Source: Roridomyces roridus (taxonomy: Eukaryota > Basidiomycota > Agaricomycetes > Agaricales > Mycenaceae). Taken from it: a stretch of DNA of 64,000 bases. The stretch covers positions 310,001 to 374,000 of the forward strand of contig JARKIF010000037.1 of assembly GCA_029378245.1 (NCBI GenBank). Reading direction: 5' to 3'. The notes under the pieces were generated by a model that saw nothing but the letters and a program-made list of their open reading frames with translations, searched no databases and was not told the origin of the DNA. This document shows, one piece after another, positions 21,521 to 31,186 of the stretch. A program made the position numbers and the translations under genes. The number at the start of each line of letters is the position of its first letter. The first letter of the stretch is position 1.

Positions 21521-22649
21521 AGTCCACATCGACTGCCGGCATCAGCCGTTCAACTCAACTGCCTAACCGCAAATCGCTCCGGCCTGTGATTTGGAATTGA
21601 CTCTGGCCTTTCAGAGCCCGCATTGATAGGCTATTGAGCCGCCTCTTCAGAAGCGGTTTGAGCAGGCATTGGGCAGATTCCAGAATGCGAGAAGGATCGT
21701 GCATCGGCGGCTGATCCGTCTCTTCGGCTAGTCCTCCATGCGAAATTCAAACCTAATCCTGTCGTGCACCAGGCAAGAAGACCCGATAGCGAAATGAATC
21801 GTCCCAGTTGTCATGGAAGCGACTCAGAAAGTAAACAGAAGTTGTCCGTTCGAAGCGGGCTTGGGTCCAATCGTCCGGTGGTGCTTTTTTCGAGTATAAA
21901 GTCCCACAACAGAAGCTGTCCAGTGGAAGTTCCGCATCTGCATTTTTTCTTTTGTCGTGCCTGCCCCAATTTCAACCACATTGTGTGGGTTCTTGAACAG
22001 AAGTTGTCCATTCCAACTTGTGGGAGTTCAGAGTGGTATGATCTCAGCTTCTCCTCTCGTCTTTCGGATCCTGAAATGCCAACTAGGCCTAGCTACTTTT
22101 GCCTCGCCACGGACGTCAGGTTCAAAATACCGGATGATTGCAAGCACCTAATACCCGCGTTAGTCCGTTAGACGAGAAAATCAGCTCTCAAGTTGCTCGT
22201 TCGAACCGGGCTCGGAGGATTTCATCCTGGATTTTTTTTTCTCTTTGGTTTTCACTTGTATGAGCCTTGCAAGTGGCGCAGTGAGACCGCTCAACGCTCA
22301 ACCTTTGAAGTAGCCGTCCCACATGCACTGAATAAAGGTGACAGAATCGCCGTTAGTGGTTCGCATGAAGAACTCGTCCAACTACCTGGTGCTCAATGTT
22401 GGCTGGAGAGACAACAAAGACCCTTGATGGCTACGTTGGCGATCCATTACTTGGTGTCTTCGAGAGCTGCCCGTTCGAGCCGGGCTGGGGCAGCATGAAG
22501 ATCCAATGAATTCCTTTTTTATCCTGGCAATGAACACGCCTGGACTTTTCGCACCCCGTAGCAATCCTCACTCTGGTATTCGCACTCAGAAGACGTCGAT
22601 CGTATAACTCTCAAGTCGTTTCAGCATTCTGCTGGAGGAGTAGTGCTAA
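21521..22649 (+). repeat. SINE-like repeat tract, second cluster
   Basis: No protein gene is seen. 21690-21870 parallels 11940-12210. T-arm-like hairpins are at 21844-21860, 22195-22211 and 22469-22485, followed by T runs of six to nine (near 21885, 22231 and 22515). Stem sequences differ but still pair (GTCCG, GCTCG and GCCCG, each with CGGGC). Confidence 0.55.
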
Positions 22650-22814
22650 TAGTTTCTAGGTACAAATGAATGCGATATACTCTATGTAAATACTCACTGG
22701 CAACTAGTTTCTAGGTACAAATGAATGCGATATACTCTATGTAAATACTCACTGGCAACTAGTTTCTAGGTACAAATGAATGCGATATACTCTATGCGAA
22801 TACTCACTGGCAAC
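22650..22814. repeat. 55-bp tandem repeat, three units, overlapping a stop codon
   Basis: Three units start at 22650, 22705 and 22760. Units 1 and 2 are identical over the unit; unit 3 differs by a dinucleotide (tgcgaa for tgtaaa). The last 11 bases of unit 3 contain the TGA stop (22804-22806) and final codons of NLR-E, so the array is a tandem reiteration of the gene's terminus and 3' flank. Confidence 0.93.
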
Positions 22815-25800
22815 GGCCCAGCCGCTCCTCAATCCTCCCAACATCCTCCATCCGCTGCGCACGTACGAACAACGGGCCTGCGTCCCTCCAATACGCTGCC
22901 GCCCGTTCCCGATCTCCCCTCCGCCAAGCAATATCCCCAAGCCTCATCATACACTCACCCCGACTCCGATGAACATCCATGTACGTGAACGCACCCAGGG
23001 CCACCACGAACAAACTCTCCGCCGTCTCCTCATCCCCCTCACCATCTCCAGCCAGAAACACGTCGCCCATGAAACAGATGGCTTTGTACAGCGCCAACAT
23101 GATCTTCGTCTTCTTCGCAAAAGCGAAATAAACGAAGGCAGTCGTGGACGTCCACCCGAAATCTTCCGCACGCCAACGCCCGACATCCGCCATGCGTTCC
23201 AGACAGTAGGACGTGACATCCGGATGCGCGCACTGGGTCCACCCCCAGCGGAGACACTCCTTGAACAACATCGCCGCGTCGTCGAATTGACGTTCTCGGA
23301 GGCGGAGGCTGGCGAGTATCATATCCGTGAGGCGAGAGCCGGAGAAATGAGCGACATTCTTCAACATATTCTGCACCATCTCGAGCCGCCCGAGGACGTC
23401 TTGGGTGTTGGCACCGGTCTCCACATCGATCAACGCTAGGTTCATTAGTATGAAAGCAGAATCAGAATCTTCGCCCTCCAACACCATTTGGGTATGAACC
23501 CGCCTCGCCTCGGCGTATTCGGATTTCTGGAGGTACGCCTCGGCCTCCGTGATCCGCAGTTGAATCTTCAGAGCATCGCCAGCCATACCGCACGAATCCA
23601 GGTAATCTCGCGCAGTTTCGACGAGTGCGAGAGTCTGTTTGAGGGCACCCAGCCCCTCGGAACGCATAGCCTCGACGCGGACTGCGTTTAACCGTGTGTG
23701 TAGCTTGGCCAGCCCGCCAGCTTCGTCCGATAAGGAGAATTCCAATCTCGCACCGGCATCGCTGCAAGTCAACTCCCCGCCAACTTCTCCTGCGCGCATC
23801 AAAGCCTTCTCAAAACACTCCACCCCCAATGCAGAATTGCTCGTGAACCAATTGTAGTAGTTCCCAAGCGCGCCGTACATATCCGACAGACTGAACGCCC
23901 CGAGTGCATATGTGCAAGTGATCAAGTCCGTCAGATCTGGACTCGCACTCCGCTGCAGAACGTTGTGGATATTCGAAAAGTTGACGTTGATTTTGGATAC
24001 GATGTCGGGAATCTCGTAGGACCCTTCATAAGTTTTGTACATCTCCAGCAGACGATGAAAGTGCCGCTGGAGGGACCAAACGACCGGACGCGGTGCGGGG
24101 TGGAAGTGCTGCATGTATTCGCGGATGGGGACGAGAGAGCAGAGGCGTTTGGGTTTCTTGCTGTTGTCGTAGTATGCTAGGGCCGTGCTGAGGAGGACCG
24201 TGCGGCAGGCAAGGATGTTGTCAATGGGGAGGTCGCTGTGTGCGAGTTCCACGTCCGAGAGGCCGTCGGGGAGAATGGCGAGTAGACTTAGCAGGTCTTT
24301 TGCGCCTGGCTGGGAGGTCATGCGCGGACTTGAGAGTGAGAGTGCGATTGAGGCGTCCAGGCTGGAACGGCGATCTTGACCGCCGGAGAGCAGTGCGGTG
24401 CGTTCGGTCTCCAGCCGGGCTAGGATGTCCGCACATCCTTCATAGGCAACCAAGTGCGCCATGAGGTCGATTGCGAGAGGCATATTGTCCGTGAATTGGA
24501 GAAGCTGGTCGATTTCTTGTGGATCGTGACCCTCATCTGCGATGTCGGTGAACATGCGCCGGGCAGCATGGGCTGATAAAGGACCCAGAGGTGGGAGAAA
24601 TGGGCGTGTCCATCGAACACCGGACGGACGCTCATTGCCGCGTAGGGTAACCTGGTTTCGATAAAGGTACAGCGTCGACACGGAATAGAAGTACTTACCA
24701 GGAGTGCGAGGTTCGGCATTTCTGCGAGTAGTGAGAGCAGATCCTCGACGCCAGACCTCGAGTCGAGCGGCTCCCACGCCGTTTCCAAATTATCCAAAAC
24801 CAACAAGCACGAGGGCTTTGTAGCCAAAGTCCGAAGGACGCCCTTCCTTGGATCGGAGCCCAGCTTCAAATCCAGATACTCGTCCATGAGACGCACGAGA
24901 TCCAGGCTATTCACAGCGGATTCACACGATATGAACAACACATCAGCGTGGCTGGAATCGTGCAACGCAGCGCGTGCGAGGCTTGTCTTTCCCATACCCC
25001 CAGCGCCGAGAATGGCAATCCTAGCCGCTGGTGCGTGCCGCAGGAGTTGAACGATGTGGGCGAGCTCGGAGTCGCGGCCGTAGAAGATTTGTGGTCGGGA
25101 GGGAAGGAGGGAGAAGGACCTGGAACTATACACGGGTTAGATTTATCTTATACGTCCAGGAGGGGTGGATACCTCGTCTGGGAGTCATTGTGGTATATCT
25201 GGGAGAAAGTGGTAAATAAAAAAGGTGGGATGACAGGTGGACGCACAGAAGAGCCCGCATGCGAAATCGAAGCATCCGAGAGGGTCGACATCAACTCGAG
25301 CAGCTCCTTGTGCATTTGCCTCGTTTGTTCTTGGAAGTCGTCTATATTCTCCACCAAATTCGCCGCGGAGTTGAGCTGCCCTGCACTGAGTAGGAAACAC
25401 AGAGTTGGCGTAGAGACGTACCCCGAAATAATCGACTGCATCCCTCATCCCATCCCGACACTCTTCCAACAAAGCATTCATCTCACTTTGTCGAAAAAAG
25501 TGCTTTATCCTGCTCTTATCCAGTTGTGCCTCGACGAATGCGTGGATCTTGTGAATCGTCCTGCGAGCCCAGGAGATCAAAGAAAAGAGGGGGGAAAAGT
25601 GTGCAGGCGACCTACCCAGTGAATTTCGCCACCTGATTCATCGTCGCGGGGGGAATCGACCCAGGCGTCTCTGTCCGCAAGTACACCTCCGCAATAGCGT
25701 GCATGACGCTGTGGATGTTCTCCGAGAGGCGTGCGCACTGCTCCCTGTTCTTCTTCACCGTCTGCATTCCAAATTGACGTCTTTCCATCCAGATCCAAGT

Positions 25801-25976
25801 TGAATTGAGCTCACCTGGAGACCAGCAATCAAAGCGAGGGCCGTATGCGCGATGGCTTGCACGAAGGGCGGTGCCAGCCCGTCGTGCAGCTCATCCAAGA
25901 GGGGCACTACGGCCTTGATTGAAGCGACTGTGCGGTTGACGAGGATCTCCAACCCAGTGGGCTGTCCGGGGGGCAT
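22804..25976 (-). CDS. NLR-E: MLKL-like N-domain, NTPase and TPR-like receptor
   Basis: Exons: 25976-25815, 25761-25616, 25560-25422, 25375-25247, 25198-25173, 25125-24699 and 24651-22804; sum 2877 nt, 958 aa, all in frame. Aa 1-~190 is a helical region (NRTVASIKAVVPLLDELH..., then ENIHSVMHAIAEVYLR) resembling the MLKL N-terminal-like four-helix domain known from agaricomycete NLRs. An STAND/NB-ARC-type NTPase follows, with the lead-in FYGRDSEL, Walker A GAGGMGKTSLA (~aa 240) and Walker B SCLLVLDNLE (~aa 310). The second half (~aa 520-950) is helical pairs of TPR type (for example GALGNYYNWF, KIQLRITEAEAYLQKSEYA, CMMRLGDIAWRRGDRERAAA). In family terms the TPR end senses, the NTPase oligomerises and the N-domain acts on membranes. 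The C-terminus overlaps a 55-bp tandem repeat. It looks intact and unrelated in sequence to the neighbouring NACHT genes. Confidence 0.87.
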
Positions 25977-27544
25977 CGAACTGTGCCGGTGGATGGTGGC
26001 GAGAGCGAAGAGTCGGACTCATTTTAGAAGGTCAGGCGCGGAATCCGATCATTTCAAATTGATTGGCGTCGGACAGGTGATGGGCGTCGGACAGGTGATG
26101 GCCGTGACACAGCCTAGCATCAGCGCCCACGGTATATGCTCCAACCGGTTCGATGCTTCTTCGAGGCTTACTAGTATGCTCATACCGTTCGACAATGAAA
26201 CGTGACCGACAGGATCATGGCAGGGAATACGGGATTTCTCCGATTTTGGTGATGTGCAGTCTAAGGGCGGCTAGGGTTGAGCTCGGGATTCAAATCATTC
26301 GACCGAACTGTTTGGGAACAAACAGTTACAGTCGGCATGAGAAATACATTCACACAGTGTCCGTTACCGCACCGAAACGCGGAACTCCACGACGAAATAT
26401 CTTGGGCAGCTGCATCTGGAAAATCCGGTCGTTCTAGCCGGGCCTAGGGAGAGCGGCTATACCGCGTAGACGGGTACAAGGTAGGGCTCTACAGAGAAAG
26501 CCTGTTCTCCCTAGACTCGGTTAGAATCGGTTAGAACCGCGTATTGGCACCCGCTTAACTCAAGCAAACCGCATTGGGAATATCTGATGGCCCCGTCGCA
26601 GCCATTGCCAGCTTCCCCCGGCCATTGCTCGGCCATATTGTGGGTATTCATTTATGGGCTGCCTCGGCGCACGCTGCACAGAAGTACGTGGAAAGGAATG
26701 AGATTCAAATATGAAACACAGCTATTTATATACAAGGCACATAACAGACATAAAAAAAGTCAAGACAGTCGAGCATGTCTTGCAGTCGTCGGCCACCGCG
26801 GAACTTGCACTAGGATTGGAGGGGAAGCCCGAAGAGTTGGCAAGGGGAAGCAAAGCATGGTATGTAGTGATTCTTGAAGGTGGTCTTGAACCTTGAACTT
26901 GAAGACAAAGCACCAGAAGACTCGGAGACAAGACGGAAGGGAGAGAGAGGGAGAGGCGAAGGGGATTTCGATGAAGGGCGTCGTCTTTATACCACGGCAT
27001 CCATCTGGCGCCCGCTGTCTGATGGAGCTGATGGTTGCATATGAGCATGTCGGCCGCACTTCGGCAAGTAGTTGAGGTCATTCGCCAATCGTTCGCTGTC
27101 GTTCGGGACCAATTCACAGCATGGTTGTGACGAGGAGCTAGGCTGTTCTCGGCACAAGGGTGGTCGCACGCAGTGAGTGACTGGCGTAACTGTACGATTG
27201 ACCGAAGAACTAACTACTTCACAGGCGGTTTATATACTACTGAGACGGTCTACTTACGTAAGTAATCTGATAGAACGAGGGACGCCGAGTTCCGGTTGAT
27301 GGCTGGACGTGTGAGTGAGAAAACTACATACCGTCGGGAAAAGAAAAGATGAGCGCGTAGGGTAAAGTCGGAGAAGTCAGCGCCATTGACATCATAGGTG
27401 CATGGGTAAACATAGAATGGCATACAAAAAAATATAATTGGATACAGAATCGTTGCAATGGTTCTGTCGAACATCGTCGTAGGCGGCTCTATGCGCTCTA
27501 CGCGCCATACGCCTACGTCAAATTTCTAGGTAGAACGGCCAGTT
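25977..27544. other. Intergenic with orphan promoter-like elements
   Basis: No convincing gene. It has a 17-bp direct repeat near 26064-26100 (cgtcggacaggtgatgg twice), a T-arm-like remnant at ~26430, and two TATA-type boxes on the minus strand (listed separately). Minus-strand frames of up to 131 aa at 26722-27117 carry no recognisable domain. Confidence 0.45.
26986..27236 (-). promoter_or_regulatory. Two minus-strand TATA-like boxes with CT-rich leader
   Basis: TATATAAA at 27236-27229 and TATAAA at 26991-26986. The second is followed by a pyrimidine-rich stretch (26970-26925, ctctccctctctctcc type) and an ATG at ~26847. This is the layout of a strong fungal core promoter, but only a short unrecognised frame follows. 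It could be the promoter of a lost gene or a solo LTR. Confidence 0.35.
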
Positions 27545-29708
27545 CTAGGGAACTAAAAGCAAGTTCCAGATGTGGGGATTCAACCAGGCACTCTCCACTT
27601 CCGGTCCCACAGCCCGGATCTCATTCATCAACGCATCATGCGCGGATCGTAATCGCGCCATGTCGGCTTCGCTAACCGTGAGATCCGCATCCCATCGGAC
27701 GGCAAATTCGTCATGTACGTGCCGCCGCATCCATTTGGCGGCGGCGCGGCGCTCGCGTCCGGGAACTGACTTCTGGATTCGATGAACACAGCCCACATAA
27801 GCCAGTGATACGCCTTCGATTTGGCGTTCTCAATAATGAGGAGGGTCCCATCCTCCGCGCCCTTCTGTTCTTTCCTTGAGTGAAATGAAGTGATTGGAGG
27901 AGTCTATGCTCACTGAAAACCACTGCTCCAAGCTCCAGGAGACAGTCTCAAACCAGACCGAGGGGTCAACCCGCATGTAGACCAGTATCTGGTGGTCGAC
28001 GAAATGAATCAAATCTCTTTTCAATGAACCGTTGAAATGCGCTGTCGAGAGATGGAGATCCCAGTTCGACTTGGCATAATGTACGTAGTCCCGGATTGGG
28101 GCGTCCTGGCCGGAGAATAGGTAGTCAGAGATGATTTGGAATGTGAAGGTGCCCATGCACGCAGATGCCAGAAGTGAATTGCCGGCAGCCCGGTCGACGT
28201 GGTAGAGTGTGTGCACGCAGCGCTGAGGGTCGAGGAGAAACTCGCTGAAGGTGGCGTGGAGGGGAATGACACTGCCACTCGAGTTGATTAGCAGGACTGA
28301 ACGCAACCGATCGGTCATCCAGATGATATCAGCTTTTCTTAGACTGATAGGTTTCGCAATTCGAAGAATGCCATCACTTCCGGTGGTAGTGGCCTGCCGG
28401 ATAGTGCGATGATGACGAGGAAGGCGCGAAGTCGTGCAACGCGAGGAGGAATATTCCAATCCGGTGGTGGGAAAGCCGACGACAAGATCTGGAGGTAGAG
28501 GGCATCTAGAGCGGAAAGACCGATGCCACCCGGAGAAAGAAGAAGCGTGAATTGCTCCCCGGGATCCGGGTGGTCGCGGTATGTATCCAAAAACCTTACA
28601 GCGACTCGCGCAAAGATGAAGACACCGGCCGCACGGTTGATGAGCTGTTCAAGCTGGTCCGGACTGTCTCGAAGAAAGTCCCCGTAGGGGCCTATTTTGG
28701 GGACTGTCTGCTTGAGATAGAGGCGGACGTCGTCTTTCCATTGAGCCACCGTGTCATTCAGACTGCGGTACAATATGCTTGGGAGCGTCGAGGCGGAAGT
28801 GAGCACCGACTGGATATGCGGCTCCGGACGCGAAGCGAGGAAGAGTCGGATTCCGGGTAGAATGGTGGGCAGCTCAAGTAATAGCTCCAACAAATCCGGG
28901 ATAAGCTCACGATCTTTGCATTCGTCGAGTCCGTCAATGACGAGGACGACTGAACTCGGTAGCGTGACAACAGTCCCTTGGAAAGGGCCACGGAAGAGTT
29001 CTTCGAAGGAGTGCTTCATCTGCTGGCGCAAGCCGTGTTTCAGGTACTCCCGGGCAGCGGAGATAATACGAGAGCGTAGGGAGGGTTGTGATAACGCAAG
29101 CTGGTGCGCCAGGCTGGAGAAGAACAAACGCGCCGATTCCAGGTCGCCGCTGCCGCGAACAAAGAAAAACGACGTGCCGAGGCCAGGCCCGTCGGTTGAG
29201 TTGTCGAGGCGTGTGCAAAGTTGGTGGGCGATGGAGGACTTGCCGAGTCCAGCGCCGCCACTGAGAAAGTAGACTGGACGTGGACCGGGGTCATCCAGCC
29301 AATTATTTAGTTCCTCGAATAGTTCCTGACGTGTGCCAGGGAATAACCCGCTCTTGAGCTCGTCCACGCAGCGATACCCGGCGTCGGCATGAGGAATGGC
29401 ATCCAGTACTCTGTCTTCCTCACTCGTCGCTCCTGCTCTGCTTCAATACATCAGACCCAGGCAGCGATCCGATTAAGGAGAAACGCACATTTGTTGGCGA
29501 ATAGTAACGGATCTGGCAGTGATATCGTAGAAATTGACCCTGGGGCCTTGCCCGAAGCCGCCTTCTCCGCCCTGGTTATCGCCGCGACCACCGGGCCCAC
29601 CGTGACCGCCTGAGGAAATGGATGAATCAGGACATCATGTCCGTCGGTCGGGGGTGGCCTACCATTTATGTTGATGGTTCGAGGCGCTTTGCTGGTCTTG
29701 CGAGACAT
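27545..29708 (-). pseudogene. NLR-C: NACHT receptor broken by frameshifts
   Basis: Starts at ATG 29708 (MSRKTSKAPRTINING), exon 29708-29663, then 29609-29489 coding the glycine-rich module (GGHGGPGGRG...GQGPRVNFYDI), then from 29437. It has linker DAGYRCVDELKSG, Walker A GGAGLGKSSIA and Walker B VVLVIDGLDEC. Near 28350, after MAFFELRN, five extra bases relative to NLR-B and NLR-D break the frame and a stop follows (28339). The homologous frame resumes as KADIIWMTDRLRSVLLIN. A second frame change lies near 27740 in the C-terminal exon (FPDASAA, then RRHVHDEFAV in another frame). A truncated ~420-aa NACHT protein could still be made. It lacks the long helical N-terminus of NLR-D. Confidence 0.8.
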
Positions 29709-30005
29709 GAGCGTAGGGAAGAAAAGGTACGGCGAGAATACACGCACCGGATTCCACAGCTTGACCATTGGTGCCTATTCACAGCCTGTCACCTCATTGA
29801 CGGACAGCATGTAGCGTGGTTAAGGCGGAAGAGGATGCAGAGTCCCGACATCGGCGGAATAAAGTCATGATCGGCGATTCACTGAGAGGAACGCATTCAT
29901 GGTTTTCGAGAATCTAATACTTGATTCCTGAGCTCTAGACGTGAGGATTGTTATTCCTCAGGGCTGGATGTGCCCCGCTGAGAAAACATGGAACAGCATT
30001 GAAAA
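29709..30005. promoter_or_regulatory. 5' flank of NLR-C
   Basis: Upstream region of NLR-C. No TATA box or repeat stands out and no gene is seen. Confidence 0.3.
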
Positions 30006-30140
30006 TTAAGCGACACCGCCGAGCACCGCAGGATCACCAACACCACTCAACAATTCGAGTATGATTTTGGGCGTGTTCAGTGCGCCAGCGCATAGAATCA
30101 CGTTTTTCGTGTTCTCTGAGCCTTGCATATTCCGTAGATA
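30006..30140 (-). pseudogene. GMC oxidoreductase relic
   Basis: Minus-strand frame reading KNVILCAGALNTPKIILE then SGVGDPAVL, the conserved GMC signature region (compare EIILSAGPVGSPSIL and SGVGD in the GMC gene at 47561). Nothing of the FAD-binding N-terminus or catalytic C-terminus is found nearby, so it is an isolated fragment. Confidence 0.6.
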
Positions 30141-30686
30141 GATTGGACGTAGGCGGGTCGGCAGTTCGAATTCCCGAGACTTTGCGCAATATGTACTCGA
30201 CACTCGTCGCGGTCTATACGTTTACCGTCGTTCCAGAGTCCCAGAGAATCTTGGAGGCCGACATCTGCAGTTGTCGATCAAATAGGCTTGGCCGTTATTT
30301 TGGTAGGGTCTGCCTTTCATGTCTCTGGTTTCAATGTGTTTGAAGCCGTACCTTCGAGTTGCGAGTCACGCCCACGTAGATGCATGCCCGAGTCATTATC
30401 CTGGCAAGTCTTTTCAGTCGGGATCGATTCAGATCCTCGAAGACGTCGCTTCCATGGGATCGCCGCGGTAGCAATTCGAAGATGAGTGAATCACAAGGGT
30501 TGCTGGAGTACTCGGAGAAACCATTAGGCTGAGATACGAGGCTGAGACCAGAGGGAGTGCGGTGAGCAGCGAGTCGCGAGCGCCAATTTGAGATCATGGT
30601 GGTTTCAAGTTGGGAGCGAGCACAGCCATTGATTTGGCTGTCTTTGGTTGACAGTGATCATCATTCCGCTCTCACCCAACTCTCAC

Positions 30687-31125
30687 CATGGACCAGTTCC
30701 CAGCGTCTGGACCAACGCGTGCATACATCGCGTCCTAGCTCACAAATACCCGTTCTTCGGCGGTGATACGTTCGATCTCGCGGATGTTAGCATCCCGGAC
30801 CTCGCTGGCTCTCCCAGGACCCACCTTCCCCTTCCGTGCTCTGCGAATTGGACGCGACGAACGGGACACCTCTGTTTCGTGCCGGGACGCCTCCGTTTCG
30901 TGCCTGGACACGAGGGGAAGTGGGTGATTGTCGTGTCGAAGCAGATATGGTCAATCATCTCGCTGTGGGAGGTCGATTTGCGAGGCCTGCGCGCAAGCTC
31001 TTTGAATGGTCGCGATGGGGTGGGATCATCCATAACTTGGTTCTGAGCAATATTTCGAAAGATGTGTTGTTGGTGGTTTCGTTTCATGCCGAGTCAGTAC
31101 CCACAACGTTTTCTGTGCAGATTCA
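30687..31125 (+). pseudogene. Truncated duplicate of the F-box gene
   Basis: Begins ATGGACCAG like the F-box gene at 34621, then jumps directly to sequence matching 34786 onward: an internal deletion of ~145 bp removing most of the F-box, intron 1 and its acceptor, with frame loss. The body (HRVLAHKYPFFGGDTFDLADVSIPDL and KWVIVVSKQIWSIISLWEVD in other frames) stays ~85-90% alike by eye, then ends after the equivalent of exon 2. The upstream ~200 bp (30480-30680) is also similar to 34400-34620, so the promoter was co-duplicated. Confidence 0.8.
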
Positions 31126-31186
31126 ATAACCGTGTTCGTGTTATACAGAAAGAAAACCACATCTAATGGACGTAATGGGACGGTGA

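Noticed and set aside
22650..22814. CRISPR-like direct repeats
   Set aside because: Units are contiguous with no spacers, and the genome is eukaryotic; it is a minisatellite.
22780..23439. 219-aa plus-strand frame
   Set aside because: Antisense to the TPR-like exon of NLR-E; no independent support.
26064..26100. 17-bp direct repeat as an operator pair
   Set aside because: A single duplication of a short word 40-90 bp upstream of the NLR-E start; could be chance and no factor site is recognised.
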